DNA of 64,000 nucleotides from Undibacterium_A arcticum. GTDB lineage: Bacteria; Pseudomonadota; Gammaproteobacteria; Burkholderiales; Burkholderiaceae_D. The number at the start of each line of letters is the position of its first letter. Within the stretch, counting starts at the first letter, position 1. Shown here piece by piece: positions 34,194 through 42,471 of this stretch. Below the pieces are notes generated by a model, which was given only the letters and a program-made list of their open reading frames with translations, had not been told where the DNA came from and searched no databases. Position numbers and translations under genes: made by a program. The DNA is taken from the NCBI RefSeq assembly GCF_042660705.1, contig NZ_JBHSUQ010000001.1; one strand, written 5' to 3'.

Positions 34194-36317
34194 ATGACCC
34201 GCAAGCTGTTCGTTACCACTGCCCTCCCCTACGCCAATGGCGCGTTTCATATCGGTCACATCATGGAATACATCCAGGCCGACATCTGGGTGCGGTTCCA
34301 GCGAATGCAGGGCCATGAAGTCAATTTTGTGTGCGCCGACGATGCGCACGGCGCGCCGATCATGATCGCGGCCGAAAAAGCCGGCGTCACGCCGCAGGAA
34401 TTCGTTGCCGAGATCGCGGCTGGCCGCAAGCAGTACCTCGACGGCTTCCATATCGGCTTCGACAACTGGCACTCGACCGACGGCCCGGAAAACCACGAGC
34501 TGTCGCGCGACATCTATCGCCGGCTGAAGGCAGCCGGTTTCATCACCAGCAAAACGGTGGAACAGTTCTACGACCCGGTCAAGAGCATGTTCCTGCCGGA
34601 TCGCTACATCAAGGGCGAATGCCCGACCTGCGGTGCCAAGGACCAATACGGCGACTCCTGTGAAGTCTGCAGCGCAGTCTACGCGCCGACCGACCTGAAG
34701 AACCCGTACTCGACGCTGACCGGCGCGACGCCGGTGATGAAGTCGTCCGAGCACTTCTTCTTCAAGCTGTCCGACCCGCAATGCGTCGAATTTCTGCGCG
34801 GCTGGGCGCTCGGCGATGTCGACGGCAAACCGCGACTGCAGCCGGAAATCGCCAACAAGGCGCGCGAATGGCTGGAGGACAAGGATAGCGATGATGGCAC
34901 CGTGAAACATGGCCTGGGCGACTGGGACATCAGCCGCGATGCGCCCTACTTCGGCATCGAGATTCCGGACGAGCCGGGCAAATATTTCTACGTCTGGCTC
35001 GACGCGCCGGTCGGCTACCTGGCTTCGCTGAAAAATTACTTCAACAAGACCGGACGCGACTTCGACGCCTTCATGGCTGATCCGAGCACCGAGCAGTACC
35101 ACTTCATCGGCAAGGACATCACCTATTTCCACACGCTGTTCTGGCCGGCGATGCTGCACTTTGCCGGACTGAAAACGCCGGACAATATTTTCGTGCACGG
35201 CTTCATCACGGTCTCCGGCGAGAAGATGTCGAAATCGCGCGGCACCGGCATCTCGCCGCTACGCTATCTCGACATCGGCATGAATCCGGAATGGCTGCGG
35301 TATTACATTGCGGCCAAGCTCAGTGCCAAGGTCGAGGATGTGGACTTCAACCCGGACGATTTTGTGGCGCGGGTCAATAGCGATCTGATCGGCAAGTTCG
35401 TCAATATCGCGAGCCGCTCGGCCGGCTTCATCGCCAAGAAATTCGACGGCAAAATCGCGTCGCAATGGGCCACCGGGGCCGATCCTTTCCTGGCCACGCT
35501 GCGTAGCGCGGCGGGCGAGATTCAGGCGCTGTATGACCACCGCGAATTCGGCAAGGCGCTGCGCGCGGTGATGGATCAGGCCGATATCGTCAATGCCTAT
35601 GTCGATGCCAACAAGCCGTGGGAACTGGCGAAGGACGCCGCCAACAACGACAAGCTGCACGAAGTCTGCAGTCGCCTGCTCGAAGCGTTCCGAATTCTGA
35701 CGATTTTCCTGAAGCCGGTATTGCCGGAATTGGCGAAACAGGTCGAAGCCCTGCTGAACCTGGCGCCGATGCAATGGGAGGACGTACTGCATCCGTTGCC
35801 GCACGGCCACCAGGTCAATGCCTATGCACACCTGATGCAGCGGGTTGATCCGAAGATGCTGGATGCGTTGTTCGAGATGCCGGAGTCTCTCCCTAGTGCG
35901 GCGGCCGCACCCCCATCCCGGCCTTCCCCCTCAGAAGGGGAAGGTGAGAACGGCGAGGCGATTGAAGCACTCGCCCCCGAGATTAAGCTGGATGATTTTG
36001 CCAAGATCGACCTGCGCATCGCCCAGATCGTCAATTGCGAGCACGTCGACGGCTCCGACAAGCTGTTGCGTCTGACGCTCGATGTCGGCGAGGGACGGCA
36101 TCGCAACGTGTTCTCCGGCATCAAATCGGGCTACCGGCCGGAAGACCTGATCGGCAAGCTGACCATCATGGTGGCCAACCTGGCGCCGCGCAAGATGAAG
36201 TTCGGCGTGTCGGAAGGCATGGTGCTGGCGGCTTCCGCCGCCGACGAAAAAGCCAATCCCGGCATCTACATCCTGAACCCATGGCCGGGCGCCGCGCCGG
36301 GCATGCGAGTGCGCTAG
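34194..36317 (+). CDS. metG: Methionyl-tRNA synthetase
   Basis: 707 residues. HIGH motif in ALPYANGAFHIGHIMEYIQA, zinc knuckle GECPTCGAKDQYGDSCEVC, KMSKS in SGEKMSKSRGTGISPLRYL, anticodon domain to about 560, and a C-terminal tRNA-binding (EMAP-like) domain from FAKIDLRIAQIVNCEHV. The linker between them (PSRPSPSEGEGE, residues about 573-585) is encoded by a palindromic repeat, annotated separately. The start at 34194 is preferred to 34047, upstream of which residues are not conserved. Confidence 0.96.
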   Translation: MTRKLFVTTALPYANGAFHIGHIMEYIQADIWVRFQRMQGHEVNFVCADDAHGAPIMIAAEKAGVTPQEFVAEIAAGRKQYLDGFHIGFDNWHSTDGPENHELSRDIYRRLKAAGFITSKTVEQFYDPVKSMFLPDRYIKGECPTCGAKDQYGDSCEVCSAVYAPTDLKNPYSTLTGATPVMKSSEHFFFKLSDPQCVEFLRGWALGDVDGKPRLQPEIANKAREWLEDKDSDDGTVKHGLGDWDISRDAPYFGIEIPDEPGKYFYVWLDAPVGYLASLKNYFNKTGRDFDAFMADPSTEQYHFIGKDITYFHTLFWPAMLHFAGLKTPDNIFVHGFITVSGEKMSKSRGTGISPLRYLDIGMNPEWLRYYIAAKLSAKVEDVDFNPDDFVARVNSDLIGKFVNIASRSAGFIAKKFDGKIASQWATGADPFLATLRSAAGEIQALYDHREFGKALRAVMDQADIVNAYVDANKPWELAKDAANNDKLHEVCSRLLEAFRILTIFLKPVLPELAKQVEALLNLAPMQWEDVLHPLPHGHQVNAYAHLMQRVDPKMLDALFEMPESLPSAAAAPPSRPSPSEGEGENGEAIEALAPEIKLDDFAKIDLRIAQIVNCEHVDGSDKLLRLTLDVGEGRHRNVFSGIKSGYRPEDLIGKLTIMVANLAPRKMKFGVSEGMVLAASAADEKANPGIYILNPWPGAAPGMRVR
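35910..35947. repeat. Palindromic repeat inside metG, in frame
   Basis: CCTTCCCCctcagaaGGGGAAGG (8-bp arms at 35922-35929 and 35937-35944), preceded by ACCCCCATCCCGG. This kind of sequence is familiar as an intergenic repeat in betaproteobacteria; here it lies in the interdomain linker and is read in frame without stop codons. Confidence 0.6.
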
Positions 36318-36327
36318 AGACGGGGTG

Positions 36328-36450
36328 ATGCGCATTCTGGTGCGTCCGGCCGAGAGCGGCGACGCTCACTTGATCGCCGACCTGACGCGTGCCGCGTGTC
36401 GCGTGGGCCGGCAAGGTGTAACTATTCAGCCGCAGCTAGCGATGATTTAG
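36328..36450 (+). pseudogene. N-terminal scrap of a GNAT acetyltransferase
   Basis: MRILVRPAESGDAHLIADLT then RAACRVGR: a typical GNAT N-terminus. A frame change would give VAWAGKV, as in intact relatives, but homology ends here and repeats follow. No acetyl-CoA binding motif remains. A GGGGTG Shine-Dalgarno-like site precedes it. Confidence 0.4.
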
Positions 36451-36463
36451 CAATCCCAACCAG

Positions 36464-36590
36464 CCGTTCGTCCTGAGTAGCCCATCGGGCGTATCGAAGG
36501 CTGCCCAGCCTTCGATACGCTCCCTTCGATACGCTCCCTTCGATACGCTTCGCTACTCAGGGCGAACGGGCCTACTCAGGTCGAACGGCC
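36464..36590. repeat. Inverted intergenic repeat with tandem copies
   Basis: CCGTTCGTCCTGAGTAGC (36464-36481) is paired with GCTACTCAGGGCGAACGG (36552-36569), and a further half copy, CTACTCAGGTCGAACGG, is at 36572-36588. Between are a GTATCGAAGGCTG/CAGCCTTCGATAC palindrome and three tandem CTTCGATACGCTCC-like units. This family of repeats is common between genes in Burkholderiales and related groups. Confidence 0.8.
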
Positions 36591-36738
36591 TTTTGTGTAG
36601 CAATCATTCAACCCGTCATGGCGGGCTGAACAGTGACGATAAATCAAAAAAAAAGCCAGTATATCCAATTCATTGAAGTTTTCTGTGCTGGACAAGGCAA
36701 TTTCTCCGGGAGTATATTGATCTTTCGCGCATCAGGCA

Positions 36739-37251
36739 TCAATGCCCGGCCGCGCGATCCTCCGACGACGAAGTCCGTGTTACCTGCCGGCTGTCGATGT
36801 CAAAATGCACGTTGAAAAACCGGGGTTCCGTGCTCTGGTGCAGATAGCGCCAATCCCAGACCTCCTCGTTCTTCAGCTTGAATTCGACGATAGTACGTGG
36901 CTTGCCGAGCAGCCGACGGACCTCCTCCTTGCTCATCCCGGTCCGGATGTTGGCGAAGTTTTCATCGGTCAGCACCTGCTGGTAATCCTGCAACTTGCCG
37001 TATTGGTCGATGGTAAACATCCAGGTGCGGTGGCCGGCCGGGCCTTTCGGATATTCCAGCGTGCGGGCGCCGTCCTCCTCTTCCCATACGGTTTCCGGCG
37101 GCCCCATCACCATCCGCACGTCGGATTCGCCCGAAATCCCTTTTTCCAGCTGGTCCAATCCGACCTCCTCAGGGAAACGTCCTCGTTGATCGCAGGCGAC
37201 CACCAGAATCACGCTCGCCAGCGCCAAAACGCCCCGTTTCCATCGATTCAT
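36739..37251 (-). CDS. BamE/SmpA-like lipoprotein
   Basis: 170 residues with a lipobox (VILVVACDQRG). The repeated unit GISGESDVRMVMGPPETVWE and GMSKEEVRRLLGKPRTIVEF, each ending in a WxW-like strand (EVWDWRYLH), is the SmpA/OmlA fold of BamE. Two copies of the domain are present, unlike the single domain in BamE itself, so it is a BamE-like outer membrane lipoprotein rather than the BAM subunit. Start at 37251 follows AAGGGGATAAC. Confidence 0.82.
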   Translation of the reverse strand: MNRWKRGVLALASVILVVACDQRGRFPEEVGLDQLEKGISGESDVRMVMGPPETVWEEEDGARTLEYPKGPAGHRTWMFTIDQYGKLQDYQQVLTDENFANIRTGMSKEEVRRLLGKPRTIVEFKLKNEEVWDWRYLHQSTEPRFFNVHFDIDSRQVTRTSSSEDRAAGH

Positions 37252-37378
37252 GTTATCCCCTTGATAAGATGCAGCGCCACGCCCGGAATAGAAACTGCCG
37301 GCACCGTCTGCGTGGCTCAAATATGGTCATAAGACAGGGTAGAATGGCGTCTGCTCTCACCATGCTATCAAATACAAC

Positions 37379-37588
37379 ATGAAACTCAGCAAGCAATTCA
37401 AGGGATATGAGTCGGAAATCACCCTGTTCATCAAGCAACTCAAGCAGGAAAGACCCGGTCTGGAAGAATCGCAGCGCCTCGGCCGCGCCCTGCTGTGGGA
37501 CAAGGCCCCGATCGGACTCGACACGCAGGAGCGCGCCAACGAGTCAAGCGTGCAGCAACAAGCCTACGTTTACCAGAACAAGCTCTGA
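37379..37588 (+). CDS. DUF3460 family protein
   Basis: 69 residues covering the whole DUF3460 family: YESEITLFIKQLKQERPGLE, GRALLWDKAPIGLDTQERAN. Small, charged, no TM segment, no known function; restricted mainly to Burkholderiales, where it sits ahead of scpA-panC as here. Confidence 0.9.
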   Translation: MKLSKQFKGYESEITLFIKQLKQERPGLEESQRLGRALLWDKAPIGLDTQERANESSVQQQAYVYQNKL

Positions 37589-37631
37589 TCCCGGCCGATC
37601 GGGCACCGACCGCATCTGAGATTGCATTAGT

Positions 37632-38504
37632 GTGACAACCACCGTAGACAGGACCGAGCTGACCGCGGACGCCGCCGCGCTGGCGCCGTTGGGAGCGCGC
37701 GACTCGACTCCCGACGTGGTCGATGGCATCGGTTTTGCCCGGTTGTACGGCGAGCCGTTGTTCAAGCTGCCGAACGACTTGTACATTCCACCCGACGCGC
37801 TGGAAGTATTCCTGGAAGCGTTCGAGGGTCCGCTGGACCTGCTGCTATATCTGATCCGCAAGCAAAATTTCAATATCCTCGACATTCCGATGGCGCAGGT
37901 TACGCTGCAATATCTGAAGTACGTCGACCAGATCCGCGTCCACAATCTGGAACTGGCAGCCGAATATCTGCTGATGGCCGCGATGCTGATAGAAATCAAA
38001 TCGCGCATGCTGCTACCGGCTCGCAAAGCCGATGCCGGCGACGAGGTCGGCGACCCGCGTGCCGAACTGGTGCGCAGGCTGCTGGAATACGAGCAGATGA
38101 AACTGGCCGCGCAGGACATCAACACACTGCCGCAACTCGGCCGCGATTTCGTTCGCACCCAGATTTTTATCGAGCAAAGCCTGATACCGCGCTGGCCGGA
38201 TGTCGATGTGGTGGATCTGCAGTCGGCCTGGGCCGATCTGCTGAAACGTGCGAAGCTGACCCAGCACCACAAGATCAGCCGCCAGGAACTGTCGGTACGC
38301 GAACATATGTCGGCCATCCTGCGCCAGTTGCAATCGGCCCGGTTCGTCGAATTCTCCGATCTGTTCGACCCGACGCGCGGGGTACCGGTAGTGGTCGTCA
38401 ATTTCATCGCGCTGCTCGAACTGGCGAAAGAGACACTGATTGAAATCACCCAGGCCGAGCCGTTCGCACCGATCTACGTGCGGCTGGCCTATTCACCGGA
38501 CTGA
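37632..38504 (+). CDS. scpA: Segregation and condensation protein A
   Basis: 290 residues, kleisin of the Smc-ScpAB condensin. Core: FEGPLDLLLYLIRKQNFNIL, ELAAEYLLMAAMLIEIKSRM, the N-terminal helical domain and the C-terminal winged helix ending FAPIYVRLAY. GTG start at 37632. The window also contains a separate MksF-like kleisin at 40343, so two condensin systems are encoded within a few kilobases. Confidence 0.93.
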   Translation: MTTTVDRTELTADAAALAPLGARDSTPDVVDGIGFARLYGEPLFKLPNDLYIPPDALEVFLEAFEGPLDLLLYLIRKQNFNILDIPMAQVTLQYLKYVDQIRVHNLELAAEYLLMAAMLIEIKSRMLLPARKADAGDEVGDPRAELVRRLLEYEQMKLAAQDINTLPQLGRDFVRTQIFIEQSLIPRWPDVDVVDLQSAWADLLKRAKLTQHHKISRQELSVREHMSAILRQLQSARFVEFSDLFDPTRGVPVVVVNFIALLELAKETLIEITQAEPFAPIYVRLAYSPD

Positions 38505-38612
38505 TGCCGGCTCATTATTTATTCCTTCCTGCCGCCATGACAGCTGATTTTGCAGCTGACACGTGCTCGGCAGGGGCCACATTATCCAAGCTCATCGCAT
38601 GAAGGCGAGACC

Positions 38613-39449
38613 ATGAAAATCATCTCCTCGATTGAAGAATTACGCGACCAGTTGCGCGGACAGCTGCGCACCGTATTCGTACCCACCATGGGCAATCTGC
38701 ATGAAGGCCACCTGTCGCTGATGCGCCTGGCGCGCAAGCATGGCGATCCAATCGTTGCGTCGATCTTCGTCAATCGCCTGCAATTCGGACCGAATGAAGA
38801 TTTCGACAAATATCCGCGCACCTTCCAGGCCGACGTCGAACTGGAAAAGGAAGGCGTCTACGTGCTGTTTGCGCCGACCGAAAAAGACCTGTACCCGGAA
38901 CCGCAGGAATTTCGCGTGAATCCGCCGGATGGCATCGGCAATATCCTTGAGGGCGAATTCCGTCCCGGCTTTTTCACCGGCGTGACCACGGTCGTGCTCA
39001 AGCTGTTTGCGTGCGTGCAGCCGCGCGTGGCCGTGTTCGGCAAGAAGGATTATCAGCAGCTGATGATCGTGCGCAATATGAGCAAGCAGTTCGCACTACC
39101 GACCGAGATCATCGCGGCCGAAACCTGGCGCGCCGATGACGGGCTGGCACTGTCGTCGCGCAACATGTATCTGTCCGAAGCCGAGCGCGCCGAAGCGCCG
39201 GCCCTGTTCCGGACCCTGAACGAAGTCGCCAACGAGGTGCGCGGCGGCCATCTGGACGTATTCGCGCTGGAGCATGAGGCGATGGACCGACTCAGCAAGC
39301 GCGGCTGGAAACCGGACTACATCTCGATCCGTAAGCGGGTCGATCTGCAACCGCCGGCTGCCGGCGACATCGCCCAGTCCGAACCGCTGGTAGTGGTGGC
39401 TGCCGCCAAGCTGGGTGGCACGCGCCTGATTGACAATCTGGAAATCTGA
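38613..39449 (+). CDS. panC: Pantothenate synthetase
   Basis: 278 residues. Condenses pantoate and beta-alanine with ATP. Seen: HIGH-type FVPTMGNLHEGHLSLMRLA (the usual residue after PTMG is Ala; here Asn), SIFVNRLQFGPNEDFDKYPR, VFGKKDYQQLMIVRNM and the KMSKS-like DDGLALSSRNMYLSEAER. Start at 38613 follows GAGAC; upstream start at 38550 is not conserved. Confidence 0.96.
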   Translation: MKIISSIEELRDQLRGQLRTVFVPTMGNLHEGHLSLMRLARKHGDPIVASIFVNRLQFGPNEDFDKYPRTFQADVELEKEGVYVLFAPTEKDLYPEPQEFRVNPPDGIGNILEGEFRPGFFTGVTTVVLKLFACVQPRVAVFGKKDYQQLMIVRNMSKQFALPTEIIAAETWRADDGLALSSRNMYLSEAERAEAPALFRTLNEVANEVRGGHLDVFALEHEAMDRLSKRGWKPDYISIRKRVDLQPPAAGDIAQSEPLVVVAAAKLGGTRLIDNLEI

Positions 39450-39480
39450 CCGCTGGTCAGGGTGCTAGCACAGAGAACCG

Positions 39481-40248
39481 ATGACAATTGCCATTTTTAT
39501 CCTGCTGTCCTTGCTCGGCATCCCATTCTGGGCATGGCTGGTGCTGCGGATCCGGCGCGTCAGCAATCTGGGCGCGATCCTGCCTTTCATCTTTGCGGTG
39601 CCGGCGCTGTATTGGGCCTGGCGGCTATGGGACGATGACGAAGCCAAGATTCGTGCACCATTCATCGCGGTAGTGGTGCTCAATATTGTCCTGGCCGGCG
39701 TCGGAATGAAGATCACCCAGGCACAGATCGAGACGCTGCTATTCGGCCAAGAGGCGGTACAGGCACAGGTTGCCACCCAATCGGACGGGCGCCATGCCGA
39801 CATGAAGCGCTGGTGCCGGGAGCAGCATGATGCCGACTACGATGTGGATCTGGCGACCTGCGTCGAAGCCACGACGGACGATGCGCAGGCCAGAATTGAC
39901 GATCATCAGGTGTTCGGCCAATTGGCCAAATACCTCGATCAAAGCGGTATCAAAGGCGAATTCGACGAGACCCGCACCACAGGCACCGAACAACTGCTGG
40001 CGAAGCCCGGCGTGACCGGCGTATCGGCTTACGACTTCCTGCCGTTGTCGATGTCACAGGCACCGATGTCCATATTGCAATGCGTGTCCGAAATTGCCTG
40101 CCTGCAACTGGAAGCCGATACCGGCCTGCTTGGCAGCCACGCGATGCTGCGTAACCGCAACCTGTTGCTGCTATTCGGTCCCGACGCCGCGGACGATGCC
40201 CGCATCAACCAACTCAAGGCCGCGTTTTCCAGTTTCCGCCCGACCTGA
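39481..40248 (+). CDS. Membrane protein of unknown function
   Basis: 255 residues. Two or three N-terminal TM helices (IFILLSLLGIPFWAWLVLRI, LGAILPFIFAVPALYWAWRL, AVVVLNIVLAGVGM), then a soluble Asp/Gln-rich C-terminal part with four Cys (WCREQHD, LATCVEA, ILQCVSEIACLQLE). No recognised family. 31 bp after panC and ahead of the condensin operon; may belong to either. Confidence 0.6.
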   Translation: MTIAIFILLSLLGIPFWAWLVLRIRRVSNLGAILPFIFAVPALYWAWRLWDDDEAKIRAPFIAVVVLNIVLAGVGMKITQAQIETLLFGQEAVQAQVATQSDGRHADMKRWCREQHDADYDVDLATCVEATTDDAQARIDDHQVFGQLAKYLDQSGIKGEFDETRTTGTEQLLAKPGVTGVSAYDFLPLSMSQAPMSILQCVSEIACLQLEADTGLLGSHAMLRNRNLLLLFGPDAADDARINQLKAAFSSFRPT

Positions 40249-40342
40249 TTGCGGCGTGCAATGACACCGCATCTACATTGACACAGGTGGCAGGCAGCAA
40301 CCGGCCCAGACCCAAGCACCAGGCATCCCCCTCACATTCAGT

Positions 40343-41740
40343 ATGCAGAACACATCACACAATAACAAAGCAGATAGCCCGGCAGCGCTCGATGCGGACC
40401 CGCAATATCCACAAGATACGCTGCAAGCGTATTTCAAGGCGGACGTGTCGCCCGACGAGATCGAGCAGGTGTTTCATCTGAAACGCGCACAGCCGCTGTT
40501 ACAGGCGTTCACCGCCCTGTTTCATGGCGGTTTCAACGGCGTACTGGTACGTCTGCTGGTGCTGCGCGAACTGGCTGCCGATGCCCATTCGCCGACATTT
40601 TCGCGCGCCGACATCAACCTCAAGCTGTCGTATCTGGAGCCGGAAAGCCTGGAAACGGTGTTGGCGCGGCTGCGCTCGCATCAACTGCTGGCGTGGGACG
40701 CGGCGCAAGGCGTGTATCGGGTCACGCCGACTGCACGCAATGTGCTGTCGGCTATCGATAGCCTGCTGCAGCTGGGCCAGGCAGACGATGAAGAAGCCGA
40801 AATGGGTTTCCTGCTGTCCCAGGTCGCCGGTGCGCAAGCGATCGGTGGCATCTCGGTCGAGCAGTTACAGCATTTGCTCGGGCGGCTGGTCGACCTGACC
40901 GAGGAATTTCGCGATGCGATTGCGTCCGGCTCGGAATTTCGCTTGCGCTCGGCCCAGGCAAAATGGAATACCGCCTGCGACTGGGTCGAAAAAGGCTCGC
41001 AGATCGTGCATGCGATTACCAGCGATGCGCGCGCCGACGCCGCCACCCACCGCGCCGCGCAGGCCATCGGCCGGGCCCAGAGCACCTTGCTCAATATGCA
41101 GGGCATGTTCTCGCGCGCGCTGAACCAGATCGAGCGACAACGCGTACATCTGGGTCAGTCCGGCTTGTCCACGACAGACATCAAGACCTGGCTGTTGCAG
41201 CAGGACGACCTGGCGGCGCTGGCGCGCGATGCGGTCTCGCAGCCGGTCACGCCGCTGTTCATCACGCCGGCGGAAATGATCGACGTCGCCGAAGCCGAAC
41301 TGTTTTCGGACCGCGCCGCTGCCGTCAGCTCGGTGCTGCCGGTCGGCGCCGATGCGCCGGTCTCGATCAGTGAAGCGGTACCGATGATGCGCGAGCTGGA
41401 CGACTGGCTGGAGCGATTGTCCAGCTTTGCGCTGCCCGCTGCCGGCACCGCCGCCGCAGCGCAGCCGACGCCGGTGCAGGACGCGCTGCTGCCGTCCAGC
41501 TTTGCGATCGCCTCGTATCGCGCGTCGCTGCTGCCACTGCTGGGCGACAGCAGCGAGACCGCATTGCAGGGCGCGACCGCCGCGCTGGCGCGCTTGCCGG
41601 TATCGCTGCAGCACGGCGACGGCATGATGACGCTGAACGACCCGCAGGTCGCCGCCATTTCGCTGGCTAGCCTGATACGCAATTTGGACCTTGATCTGAA
41701 CCTATCCATGAACCAACAAGCGGAGCCGCAGCATGAATGA
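40343..41740 (+). CDS. MksF-like kleisin subunit of a condensin
   Basis: 465 residues. N-terminal winged-helix-like region (LQAYFKADVSPDEIEQVFHL, then SYLEPESLETVLARLRSHQL, residues 20-130), a long helical neck with heptad pattern (about 150-260) and an extended linker to a C-terminal helical end; this is the architecture of MukF/MksF kleisins and of JetA. It overlaps the next gene by 8 bp (start 41733), then an SMC ATPase follows, the order F-E-B of MksBEF condensins. Assignment is by operon and architecture, not by a strong motif. Confidence 0.65.
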   Translation: MQNTSHNNKADSPAALDADPQYPQDTLQAYFKADVSPDEIEQVFHLKRAQPLLQAFTALFHGGFNGVLVRLLVLRELAADAHSPTFSRADINLKLSYLEPESLETVLARLRSHQLLAWDAAQGVYRVTPTARNVLSAIDSLLQLGQADDEEAEMGFLLSQVAGAQAIGGISVEQLQHLLGRLVDLTEEFRDAIASGSEFRLRSAQAKWNTACDWVEKGSQIVHAITSDARADAATHRAAQAIGRAQSTLLNMQGMFSRALNQIERQRVHLGQSGLSTTDIKTWLLQQDDLAALARDAVSQPVTPLFITPAEMIDVAEAELFSDRAAAVSSVLPVGADAPVSISEAVPMMRELDDWLERLSSFALPAAGTAAAAQPTPVQDALLPSSFAIASYRASLLPLLGDSSETALQGATAALARLPVSLQHGDGMMTLNDPQVAAISLASLIRNLDLDLNLSMNQQAEPQHE

Positions 41741-42464
41741 TGATGCACAAATTCTGATCGCGCGGCTGTTGACGCATCAAACCCTGCGGCGCGACGACAA
41801 GCTGGTCAGACGGGCATTGTCCGATGAATTGTTCCGCGCGGAACTGGACGCGCGCCTGTTCGGCTGCGGCATGAAACTGCTCGACAACGTCTACGCCGAC
41901 CACGTCACGCTGGCACTGACGCGCGAGATCGAACCGAAGATTTTCGGCGCGCGCGACAGCTGGCAAAACAATAATTTCGGCCTGGCGCGTGACGGCGTCG
42001 CGCTGCTGGTAGTGCTATGGGCGCAGATCATCCTGCCCAAGCGCGAACGGCAGGAAGCGCATCAGCACGCGGACCAGAACCAGAACGACATGTTCGGCAA
42101 GGACAAGCCGCTACCCAGCGCGGAAGAATCGTCGATCGGGATTTCGTATCGCGCGCTGCTGGCCGACTTCGGCGACAAGCTCGGCAAGAAGACCCGGATG
42201 GACATGAATCTGGGACAACTGGCCAAGCTCGGCTTCATCGAGAAGAAAGGTGATGCCATCCTGGAAGGCCCGCTGCTGGACCTGATGATGGACACCGACA
42301 CGCTGAAGGAACGGATACTGAACGGTGCGCTGGCGGAAATCTTTGGCCCTGCCGCGACCAAGTCCCTGGCGTCCACCGAGCCGGCGATCGCCAACGCTAC
42401 CGCTGCCGACTCGGACTCAGCAGACGACACCGCCGCCCACACAGCCGCCCACATTACAGAATAA
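41733..42464 (+). CDS. MksE-like condensin subunit
   Basis: 243 residues. Two winged-helix-type regions (ILIARLLTHQTLRRDDKLVR; SYRALLADFGDKLGKKTRMD, LGQLAKLGFIEKKGDAILEG) and an acidic Ala/Thr tail. Length and position fit MksE/JetB (DUF4194-like), which binds the kleisin in MukBEF-type condensins. Starts inside the preceding kleisin gene (ATGAATGA) and ends 7 bp before the SMC start. Confidence 0.62.
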   Translation: MNDDAQILIARLLTHQTLRRDDKLVRRALSDELFRAELDARLFGCGMKLLDNVYADHVTLALTREIEPKIFGARDSWQNNNFGLARDGVALLVVLWAQIILPKRERQEAHQHADQNQNDMFGKDKPLPSAEESSIGISYRALLADFGDKLGKKTRMDMNLGQLAKLGFIEKKGDAILEGPLLDLMMDTDTLKERILNGALAEIFGPAATKSLASTEPAIANATAADSDSADDTAAHTAAHITE

Positions 42465-42471
42465 GACCGCC

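Noticed and set aside
34188..35198. 336-codon - strand frame opposite metG
   Set aside because: Shadow of metG; composition is Arg/Val/Ala-biased with no family resemblance.
36464..36590. CRISPR array
   Set aside because: The repeated units are inverted or directly adjacent without equal spacers, and there are no cas genes.
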